This document shows, piece by piece, positions 42,501 to 54,500 of a stretch of DNA of 64,000 nt. The first letter of the stretch is position 1. Every line of letters begins with the position of its first letter. The notes beneath the pieces are model-generated. The model was not told the DNA's origin, ran no database searches, and saw nothing but the letters and a program-made list of their open reading frames with translations. The translations under genes were made by a program, and so were the position numbers. Origin of the DNA: Haemonchus contortus. Taxonomy: Eukaryota > Nematoda > Chromadorea > Rhabditida > Trichostrongylidae. The DNA lies in NCBI GenBank assembly GCA_000469685.2, contig LS997565.1, positions 28,566,145-28,630,144 of the forward strand, given 5' to 3'.

Positions 42501-45500
42501 CACAAAAGGTTACATCTTCAATGCCTGTGCTCGTTGGCGTTATTCCATTACGTTTGCTGAATTTCTATTAAATTCTGTTATTATTTACATGTTTATGGAT
42601 ATCAGTTTGTCACACATTACTCGTTGGTTGCCTGCCTGTTACTAGAATACGCTTATCCGACCACCGATAATCTAGGAATAGAAAAAGGCCATTGACAACG
42701 ACCATTATAATGGTCGCCATCAGAACAACGTCAATGAATATCTCGAAAGACTTAGGTCGAATAATCAAATGTAGAAATTCGCCGTGTCAACAGAGCCGAA
42801 AAATGAAATTATCAGTGGATGAGGAGTAAAAAGATAAAATCGGCAAAATCGTGCAATTTGTCTGATACCAAGCAATTCGATGGGTTGCAGCGAAAACTGA
42901 TTGTGTACCCACGTAGCAAGTGATTTTGCAGAATGGTAGTTCCCAACAAAGAAGAATGGATTCATTATTTTTTTCAAATCTGTCTATTGCCTTGCGATAG
43001 GATCTCCATAAAAAAAGTTGTATAGCAATTTGTGAATACCCGACCAAACGCCTCAACAATATTACTGATTATTCGTAGACAACATTACGTGCCTCTACCA
43101 AAACTTGCTCGATGTCAGATCTGATTCCCATCCATAGAGGAGGTGCTCCTAACAGTATTGTGCTGTTTCCAGGCTTTTTAGAACAAAATAAAATTATGCA
43201 CGGAAGAAGAAGAGGGCTGAGAGGTCAGACTGATGGATGGTTTTTGGACGCTGCATATAGTTTTGTTAGCAGGACTGGTGCCTGTTGCATCTATCTGAAA
43301 GTTTCGATGAATGGACTGCCCCGTTACTGTGAACATGCGGCCATGATGTCGATGAACGAATAGGGAGATGAAGAGGAATGCCGTTAAGAGAATGTGTGAC
43401 CACTGTCACTCTCTATTGGGATTGACATTACTGCAGTTACACTTTTCTATTCTGTTTTTTGATGTGAACTTGATGTCTTTGTCAAGAAAAAACTGTAATG
43501 AAAGTGCACTCACCATCGTAGAGACCTTCTGTGACCCTGTCGAGATCTCTGAAATGGATTCAGTCAGTGCAACATCGACCGCGATGCGTTCAACTACGAT
43601 TTCTGCTCATAAAAGGTGTTACAAAACATAAGCCGAATGTCACTCTGAAGCAGTTAGCCACCGTAGTGCCTCGTCGGCTAGTGATCCGATGGTGCGGTTG
43701 CGAATGCGTCGGTCACGATTCTTGCGGCGAATGTAGGCAGCTGCCGACTCCCAGCTCTCTTTGCCACGAGTACTGGAAGCCACAAAGCGTTACAACAAGC
43801 CCTTACCTCATCAGCAGTGATATACACATGGTCTACGTCTGATGCGCCAATTGTAGTCGTAAGACTGGACACACAACACTAACTTAATTTGGTTAGCAAC
43901 CACGATACGTAAAAACACACGACTGGCCCACTAAAACCCGGGTTACCGCCGTACAGGTTAGCTGACCCTGAATCGGCGGTTCGCGCGGGCGGCTACGAAC
44001 TAATTTATCGAAGCACACATCTTATTCAACTGACGTGGTGATATGTGAGAGCCATGCACGCTTGGCATTGCTAGGACGATAGAGCAGATTTGTGTAGTAG
44101 AGTCTAAACTGGGCACGATTATCAGCAGTTACATCGCCATTCCCCTTACACGTTCTATTTCATTCTGCTGTAGTAATACGGAAATGCCGAAGGATTTTAA
44201 CTTTGACGCTGACAAGAGGCTTCTTTTCCACATGCAATTCAAAGAGACTGCTCAGGTTGGTCGCTTCTCGAGAAAAATATGCCAAAACCTCCGCAAGGGT
44301 ATTATTCTTCCTTTATGTTCACTAGAACTGACTTTCTCCTATTTTATTTATCACCCTCTAAAAAGGTACAGAAAAAATTCTGACTTAGCAGTAACAAAAT
44401 TGGGATCTTTTTGCACAGTTTGAGACCACGAAGAAACAGTGATCGGACTTCAGACAAACCGATAGCTCATCCGACTTAAAAACAACTGACCTTGAATCTT
44501 CCAGCGCACCAGTCGTCTGATTCTCTCCAGCTTTCATCTCCTGGGCTTTCTTAGTTGTTGAGTTGGGTTCAATTGCCACCTAGAAACGAGACTAGGACTT
44601 CTTCAAAGATGAGGAATATTACAAGATCTTCCGTTTTCCATTGTTACTGAATGACCAAAGAGTAACCATAGATGTACCCTTCTGAGTTTCGTCGGGAGAA
44701 TTAACGGTAGTTATGGTTTTAGTGTTGCGCGTTCACTGAAGCGAGATTGCTAGCTACATGTATTCGATAAGAGTAAAACGTAGTTCTAGCACCAAGTATT
44801 AACCCACTGACGACCGCGTGGCCCGCCGGCGGGCCACACCATAGCGTGCCCCTGTAGCATTTATATTATTTATCGAGAGTTCTTATAATTTTTTTTTCAT
44901 GTTTTCAAGTATCAGCTTGGGTCACAACCTCCTAGAGAATCTTCACGCATCGCGTTCCAGGAATTATTCACTTCCAACTACAGTTATAAGTGAAATTAAA
45001 TGTTAATGTAAAAGGACAATGTAAAAGGCGCGGTCGCCGATGGGTAAATCATTAGCAGAAATCGTTTCGGGGAATTTGCACGAGCTTTGCATTTGGAAAT
45101 GCTAATGGCGACCGTCCGTTCAAAATACCTCGTTTTTTGAAGTTGTTCAACGAATGAAAAAATCACCAAGGTAAGTACTCCTTTGGAAAAAAAACACCTT
45201 TACATCTGTAAAATTAGATGATTTCCTAGGATCACGCCGTATGTAGTTTCATTTAGGCCTGATGTAATGTTTTGAGAAGAAGAATTGAAAGAAAGTAGAA
45301 ATTTAGATGAATAAAACAAAAAATACAACTGCAGTTCACATGTGGACTGCATGGTCGTCAATGGGTTATGGAATACCTCATCGGAGAAGAGTTCTGACTT
45401 CTTGCAGTTTTGAATTTTGAATGGAAACCTAGATTAATCGGTAGAGGTCGGAGTGCTGTTTGTGAATGTAGAGCTAGAATGCCAGGAGATTCTCAAAAAA

Positions 45501-48500
45501 TGAGAATTTTCAAAGTTCGAATGCTCAAACTTTGAAGAAATGTTCGAAATACGCAGTTGATGCAGGCATAGTAAGCGTCGACGTGGCGCAGTTTGTGAAC
45601 GCTCCCACGTCAGGAAAGAGTGGTTTGCTCCCCACCGTCTCAACAGTTTCGCGCAGCCCCCGCACATACAGAGGAACAGCTCTTTTTCTGCCATGTAGCA
45701 AGTGAGACTACAGTGGGGCACTCTCATAAGGAGATTGACATCTGGGGCATAGTAGCGGAAGTAGGCCAAAGCTTCTAACAATCAATCAAAATAATATTGT
45801 AGACACTAAAGCTACAAACCTGAGTGCTGATCATATTCGAGCCATTCACTCGCGAGTAGGGCTTCGACTCCATGGCTTTGCTCTGATCGGCCACCGTCAT
45901 GAAGTAGCTGGGAGGCACTGTGGGAGTCTTTGGCTCTGTAAAGAAAATTTCGTTACCGAACAGTCGAATATTCTCTCTTAAACTTGGGATTTGTTCCCCT
46001 TCGCTTCACTCTTATGCAACTTCCCACGTTGTCTTTCTGTTCAAATGAAGGTGTGTCACATGGTTTTGTCACAGAAAATCTACGGTCACTTCTAACCTCT
46101 TATCAATTACGTGGTGCCTAGGTTCCATTGCTTATGTCTCTTTACCAGCCCTTTCTCTTGTCGGGCCGTATGCGTAATGCCCAATGGAGGGGATCGGAGG
46201 AATACCCTAAGGAAAAGTTCGCTAAAGACGCGAATGGCCATTTTCTAATGCTCTGTGTCAGAATAGAGACGGTATAGGGAAGTTTTTCCCATGAGCATGT
46301 GAAAAATCGGAACGTCTCGACAGTCATGTAACGTTGGCCAATGCGACCTTACCGTAGCGAGAGATCAGGGAAGAGCGATCCTATTCATCTCCCACTCGGG
46401 AAAGAGAGCATTATTCCACTACGAGGGCGGAGCCAGTTCGGTGGTATCTCACATGCACGGACAAGGGTTCGGATCCTGGATCGATATCCACCCAAGCCAA
46501 CCAAGCCTTCCATCCCTCCGGAGTCAGTCAATGGCTTTCTCGTTTGGGAGGATGAAAGATTGACTTGTACACCGCCTAGCCACTGTATATCATTGTATAG
46601 GTCAGATACGAATTGAATACGCCACTACTATTTTGAATGGAAATCGAATACGTGGGCTTATCCCTCAGACGGGATTGATTAACGCTCCAAGACTTTATTC
46701 TATGTCCTATATTCCTCTGATTATTCCCCAAATTGCTGCTGTCGAATTGGACAAGTACATATTGCTCCACTTTTTTTTACTGTTGCAAAAAGCTCTAATT
46801 TATATATGTTGGGGTCGACGCTGTTAAAAACAGCTGAAACAGTGAATGAGAGAGTTCTTTCTTCTACATTCACACGAATTATCGTGAGCAGGTTGCATCA
46901 TAATCCTGGTGTGATTGAAGCAAAAACGAGAATTATTTCTCTCAGCAACTATTGAGAATTTGTTTTGACTTGATGTTTTGTTAACTGCTGTTATTTCGCC
47001 GCAGTACGCGAACCGAAAGTCTCACAAGGTTGGCGATTTGTGGACAAAACTTCAGCCTCGGACGGGACTTGAACCCGTACTTGTCCTTTCCGGGGACCGT
47101 GCTCTTATCCCTTACACTACCGAGGCCCCGCTTGCCCTCGCCTTCTTAATGGCGTATATGCCATAGCTTATCAGCACTCACACGTACAACGTGTTGAGCC
47201 GGCCGGCCAATATCAGCACAGAACCGTTAAGCTGTAAGCTTTACATGTTAGTACTTGTTTTGACTTGATGTTTTGTTAACTGCTGTTATTTCGCCGCAGT
47301 ACACGATCCGAAAGTCTCACAAGGTTGGCGATTTATGGACAAAACTTCAGCCTCGGACGGGACTTGAACCCGTACTTTTCCTTTCCGGGGACCGTGCTAT
47401 AAGCCATTAAGAAGGCGAGGGCAAGCGGGGCCTCGGTAGTGTAAGGGATAAGAGTATGGTCCCCGGAAAGGACAAGTACGGGTTCAAGTCCCGTCCGAGG
47501 CTGAAGTTTTGTCCACAAATCGCCAACCTCGTGAGACTATTGAGAATTTTTTGACTGATTCGTATATTATTTCATATCCTACTACATCTTATTCTTTGTA
47601 CATCTGGCTATTCCAGACGTGGTAGGAGGTGACGACATGATGCTATGTTGTGCTGCAGTCTTTTCTTATTGTTGAATTTGTTCCTAACTATCAAAATTGG
47701 CCCTAACCATACGTTGAGAGCGTAAAGTGTTGCAGTTGTAATGTGAACCTTATACGCGCTTTGCTCTTTATTTTTCTAGACGGACCCTGCTTTCAAAAAA
47801 AGGCGCGAGAACATTTGCACGAAAGAGTCACTTTTGAAACTCACTGCCCATAATGCCGTTTGCATGTTTCATAAGCGAGTGAAAGGTGAATAGTTGAAGA
47901 TGTATGAGTAGCGTCAGCCAGAATTTCCAGCGTTAACCCTATATATCTACCAAATTTACATCAGGCGCTAAGAAGAGAAGTAAATTTTGATGATAGGAAG
48001 ACATGAAAGCTGCAATGCTGGGCACACGTCAGGGAGGGAGGTTGCGTACATATATGCAGGACTCTTGAGGTATGAGGTTCCTGTAAACAGCGCAGAAGCG
48101 TAAAGGTTAAAGCACAGAGGAACTGGTTCGATTAAGTACTCCTAATGCGTTGGTGCACGTATAGTTCTTGCGTCCTCTCCATTTCGTGCTGAATTAAGCC
48201 CCAAGTCTTTGCAAAAAGTGTGAAACAGTCCCACTCTCCCGTCTAATGGTTGCTGATGACTTGTTAACAACTAGTTACCACAATATCAACTACTTATCTG
48301 ATATCTGTATGGAAATTTGATACTTGGAAATCATTGTTTTCCCAAACGCTTCGCTTGCTTACTGCCATCTTCATTTATCTACTTTCTACAAAATTAACCA
48401 TGATATGGAAGCAGTATGATGATAATTCAGTTTTCGTGTTTAATTAATAGCGCTTTGTACTGAGGAGCTGGGTGTTCGCTCCTCGATTTCCGCACATCTC

Positions 48501-51500
48501 CAAGCGCATTTGTATAACAAGGTAATCATTTGCTACTTATTGAGACTTGAATTGATTTTTTTTCGAATTTAAATTTAAACTTTAAACCAACTACAGTGGC
48601 TCATTTTCAAATATTAATACTTGACGAATCCGACAGCAGAGATTTGGGTCATACTCAGAGGAATAAAGGATGAATGGTAAAGTCTTGGGGCGTCAAGAAA
48701 TCCCGTATGGGAAATGCGCCCTCGCATTCCTTTTCCATTCAGAATCATAGTTGTGTATTGAATGTGTATATGGCCCATACAATGATTTGCAGTGGCCACG
48801 CGATGTACGAGGTTTGCCTTTTATATTTCGGGATTAAGCAGCTCTAGTGTTGCGATCTGGCAACTGACAGGTCTATCGTAAAGTTTGACTCTTTTGAGGT
48901 TATACTACTTACTCAGAACGTTTTGACATATAAGCGCTCCTTGTAATAATTACACTAACTTAAACAATTTACTCAGGCCCTCGGCGCCTCACCCCCCACT
49001 TAGGCCAAACCTCCTTCCCCCTTCACTTCCCCCTCTCCATTTGGCGATGACGCTCATCAAGGGCCAGGGCTTATCGACGGTATGGTGAATTCACTCCAAG
49101 ACGAATTTCGTGGAGATTTACAAAATCAGTTGTTGTTTTGATGCTGTGCGCAAACTAACATCATAAGACGTCATATGATCTGTCGTGAGATTGGGACAAC
49201 CTTAGGCATTAAAGGGACCAGCATACATTCAATATTGCATGAACATTTGACTGTAAAAAATTTGTTCCTACAAACATTGTCAATCCCTCAAAAAAAAAAG
49301 GCTCGTGTGGATTGGTCGAAAAATAAAAAATAATCGCAGTGCTTCGAAACACGTCTATGACATCGAGACAGATGATGGATCACGGGTCTACGCATATGAG
49401 CGCGAAAGTAAGCAGCAGTCGACCGTATGGGTATTTCAAAAAAAGTCAAATGCAACAAAAGCTGTCCGCGCACAAAGCACTCCCAAGCAAGTGGTCCCCT
49501 GTCTTTTTGGCAACATGTCGCAACCGTACCACTAGAACAAGCAGAACAGTCAATTCTGAGTGGTATACATCATTTGTTTGCCAGTTGCCCTTCAAAAAAT
49601 CAGGAAAACCAACTACGGGTCACTCTTCGCTACGACAATGCGAGCACCCACACATCGGCTCGAACAACTGCATTTTTGAGCATTCAAAACAACGATTTGA
49701 TGAGCCATCAGCCATATAATCCCCGAGTGATTTCTTCTTATTACGTACGTGGAAAATAAAATTAGAGGTCAATGTTTTTGGACACCTGAAAAAACCGTTG
49801 ATGCGTTCATAATGCATGTTTTAGAGTTACCTCAATCAGAGTGACAAAAGTGTTTCAAAAATTGGTTCGAGTGCATGCAAAAGTGTATAGATCCTAATGA
49901 GGAATATTTTTTAAGGCAGTAAAGCGATTTTCAATGAATGACATTTATTTTTGTTTTCTAATTCGAAATATAAAAGGCATCCTACGTACAAGGCAGTGCT
50001 TTTATCTTACCAGACGAGACTGGTACCATTTAACCGACCCCGGAGGCATGAAAGACTTGGTTAACCTAGGCGGATACCGATCCGGGAATCGAACTCGTGT
50101 TCGTGCTGTGAGATAGTGCCTCCTTGCCATTACACCACCTCCGCCCCAGGACTCTCCCATAAAAAAATAAAAACAAAGAATTCAAGAGCCATGACAGCAT
50201 GCTACGTGACTTGTAGAGATTGCTCATCAGTGATAAATGATAGAGCCTAATTAGGGCTGGTCTGAAGATTTGCTGAACTTTTATTGGGGAACACCACTTT
50301 TCTGAGTAACTTGCGTTTGCAAGCGCAGATATTGATTGAAGTGAATTGAAGTTGGATTGACCCAGAGATAAACTAGAAATTGGATTCTAATCTTAGAAGA
50401 AAAGCCCCCTTGCTAAACAGGGCTATTCAAGAGCTAGAAAAAGGGTCTATAGTGACGGGAAATCGGAATCCTGAAGTATAGAGTGGAGATCCACCCGCAA
50501 GTAAGACTCCATTAAACAAGGTAACGTAAGAACACTAAGAAATCAAGTTCTATAGCTGTTATCTATCGATGCCACACCAACAGACGTTTCGCACTTAAAC
50601 GCTAGAACCTGAGAATAATCCAAAATAGGTCCAGTTTCACGAAACGACTGAATCACAAACAACTTATTCCGAGCCTGAATAATACTCATCTGATCCAGGC
50701 TCGAAATAAGTGTACTAAGAAAACTCAGCAACAAAGGAAAACAAATTGTCATGGAGTTCCAACTCTACTAGCAGTGAGACGAGGAGTGTGACGAGTTTCG
50801 AATGAATACCTGGCGACGGCGAAGTATGAATACTGGCTGGTGCACTTTGCATGTAGGACAGCTTCCTTGCGACCAAGTCAAGCGCTTTCGGCTCAATCTT
50901 ATCTAAATGTTAGACACACGTGACGTATTATTCATAATTCATTCCGTGAAAAAGTGAGGCTACAATAAAAAACAGAAAACACTAATGATACTCAAAAACG
51001 TTATGGTAACTGAAATGCGAACTGGCGACAACTAAGGCAAAATTATTTGGTGAAAGGATTCATAACCAGAGGACGCCCCACAATTGAAATCTATTCACTT
51101 CAAGCTCAGCAGGGAATGGATTTAAAGTCCCTAAAACTCTCAACTGAGACCATTTGCATGAAAAAGTTTGCAATGCTGGCAAGAATGTAAGAATTGAAAT
51201 TTCTACTGGGTTCCCAGAAAAGTAATTCGAGCTCATGGTTTAGAGTGAGTGTCAGCTTGAGTTGCGCAGTTGGTAGAGACAGCAAGCGTCGCTGTGCTGT
51301 GACAGCGATGGCCTCGCTTTTCAGCCAAGAAAGTGGGATTGCTCAGTGTCGCATCCAAATTTCGCTCAGCGTACATTCTTTTAATGAGAGCTCCTATCGA
51401 ACTACCCTATATTCACTCAAGTAGACGTTTCATTTCCGCTGGCATTCACATTTATTCATGTAGACAGCCCGTATCTGAATTCTATCAGGACGTCGTGGCT

Positions 51501-54500
51501 TCCACCCGACTTGTTAAAGGGCCACGCCTGGTAAGGCGCGCGGGGGTCCCGGCGCGAACAGCGTATTGGCGTCTGCGCGTCGGCAATGCAAGACGCGTGC
51601 TCTGACCCAACACCATCCGGCAGCGTGTCTACGTGTGGTCGTCGTATCCGGCTGCCACTGCCCGTCGTCCTGCCGTCCAACTTGCCCGAGGATGAAGCCA
51701 GATGCAATCCGAACGAATACGTGGTGATCGACTGGGGCATGGGAGCCCGAAGGCGCCGAACGCTCCCAAGTCACGTCACCCTCGTGACACTTAAGGCACG
51801 GACTGGATTCGAGCCTCCTGATACGTAGGGTTACTGGTCATCCTCGTAGCTTTCAATTGGTAAAGTTTTTAATGTTTTCCTTTTGTATATATGATGTGTT
51901 TTCTACCATTCCATCCTTTTGATTATTGTTGGCGCACCAATGAAGCACTGAGGAGACACGGCGATAGCAAGCGTCTTTTTTCTCTAAAACATGTGCTCCT
52001 ACAACATATTTCTGCGGCAACTTTTTTTTGCTTAGCAGAGACTAACCGTTGGAAAGTAAGAGGGCTTACGGTTCTCGCCAATAAATCTCATCAGCTGATC
52101 ATACATCTAATGCTCAAAAAAGAGCTGTTACAACCTCAAAAGCGTCAGAACGAATTGCATAATGAGCGGACAAAGGAACGTTCGCAGCTGCTGATGAAAC
52201 ACATTTCGATATAACCCTATAATGTTAGAGTACCGAAGATTCTACTAGAGCATTTTGAACGTCGAAATAGGTTTTTAGGCTTCTAACAAAACACAAAAGT
52301 AGGCCTGAAAAGGCGATATAATCGCTACTTGAATGGGAAGCAATTGATCCCTCTTCTTCGTATTTGATAATAGCCAACTATTGTATTACAAGATCTTCAA
52401 CTAAGAAACTGAGCGCATGCTGTCCATGAAATCACCTCAAACTAACACATTGATTTCTGAGCAGAGGGGTTAACGATGTAAGAGGGCATCAAATTAAGGA
52501 GGCAAAGGGCTAGGCGCATCGTGATATCTAGGTAAGTACTGCCACGCGCTGCGAGATTTGGTATTAGAAAATAAATTGGGTGCTACTACTCCTACTCTGT
52601 AGCACTTCCGTGTTGGACGCAAAAGCATCGGAGGTCAAAGGGAACCTCTTTCAGGGCCTATATACCGGAAAAGGAGCGGCAAAAAATGACAAGTGTATAC
52701 CTCCGTCTCGTCTGACCTCTCCAATCAGTGAACCGCGAGGTTGTCGGTACTGGATTTCCGTGTCAGATTCCTCCTCAGACGACCCTTTTTCAGAACTCGC
52801 TCCGCTTCCCTGCAAAAAAGCTACAAATCGTCAAAAACAATTTCATGAATTATAGCATTTTTGCGTAGTAGCCAAAAAGGTGTTCGCTTATGAAAATGAT
52901 TTCAAATCAGCTAAAAATTGAAAGGCTGTATTCTGTTACTCTCGAGTGTTTTTCAAGCATGACTCCATCAGGGGAACTTGCACTTGCAGCTTGTAACAGG
53001 AACGGTGGAAGGTAGTTGTTGATGGTTCTACATATTATTAAGTGGTTTCCTTGAACTGTGCACAAGAAGTGTATATAAGCTTTATTATTATTCTAACTGT
53101 TACGGCGAAATCGCCTTCTGTAGGGCTTAAAAGGATCGTAACAATTTGCCACTAGCCGACTGGACGTCTCAACTGTCCCACTAAAGTTCGAGACACCAGA
53201 GCACGTAGGTGATTGAAAGGAGAACCACTCACCGATGGTTCTAACCCACCGGTTCCAGCTGCGGTGGGACTTTATTAACGTCTGCGGAAAGGTCAACTTC
53301 ATATAAGGCAGCAGTTATGCGAGCCATTCTTCCCTACGATTCATTTTTGGATCAGTGACCTGTATCCAAAATGTTTCGAATGTTGTACGCGTATAATTGC
53401 GACTTCTGTGCCACGACCTCCACGGCGACTTCCAAAACGCCTCCGCTCTGCTTTCAGATTCGGTGACTCCCTAAAGCACCAGGCTCTTCAATCGCTTCAT
53501 ACCATCTGTAAGCTCTTAATCCTCACGTGGTGTGATCTTGTCGTTTCGCCGGTATACTCATCACCACCATCACGGCAGGTAAGCTTGTAGACCACCCCTA
53601 CCATGGTACAACCACCCTCCTTGCCAGCTGGGCAGACCACAAGTTCGAAGTTGCACGTAGGCAATCGTTTAGCCTGCTTCGAACCGGGCGCCTCTTCGGA
53701 ATGAAGGGCAGTACGTTTACAATGGCAACTGAATCTTCCAGACCTTCTTGAGGCAATTTCTGATGGTGGCGCTGACTTCATCAGAGGTGAGTGGTAGTAC
53801 GAAAGGAATCTTCATCAGTAGAGTTACTATCATGTCTGAGAATCATGCCGCCAGGAGAAGCTGTTCTCGTAGTCGAAACGTCAGTTGCTGTAGCCATTCA
53901 TCTGAGCAACATCGCATGTTACTTCAGTTGATTCTTCCCGTTCATCCTCCTCAGTGCGAATCTTCTTAAAAGTGCTGAACATATTCCAAAGCACCGCCCG
54001 TTTTATGTAAAAAGGATGAGCTGAGTGATAATAGACAATGATATATTGCTTGACTTCCTGCATCACTTCGTAAGCATATCGCTCCGTGACCACACCCGCG
54101 CGTTCAAAATTAAGGAAATAATTTCCGGTCGTTTTCCGGTTTTGACTCGTTGCACTCTTATTGTGAGTTCAGTAGGTCAAAACACATTTATTTCTCCCTG
54201 TATCGCACAAACTAAGGAGCAATAATCGATATATGTACCTCCAGTAGAGGGAGAGCAGGTATTCCACTGCAGGCGCCTCTATGTATATTGGCCATAAATG
54301 CCACAGCCAAACAGGTGCCAATCGTAGCCCTATAAGCCTGCAGCCTGTACGAAACACCTTCCCCCATCACTTGAAAATGTGACAGCTGAGGTACTCCTTC
54401 ACAAGTGTCATCGTTTGGAATGTAGACAGCCCTCGTATATTGATATTGCTTTGGTGCTGGCTAAAAAGCTTGCATACAGCTTCCTGGCAGAACCGTTGCT

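Noticed and set aside
47055..47501. Functional tRNA genes
   Set aside because: The anticodon stem is short, position 33 is C, and the copies sit in a repeated, inverted SINE structure with a shared non-tRNA tail.
50069..50145. tRNA gene on minus strand
   Set aside because: The T stem is imperfect, no clear anticodon arm forms, and a SINE tail shared with the 46.4-kb copy follows.
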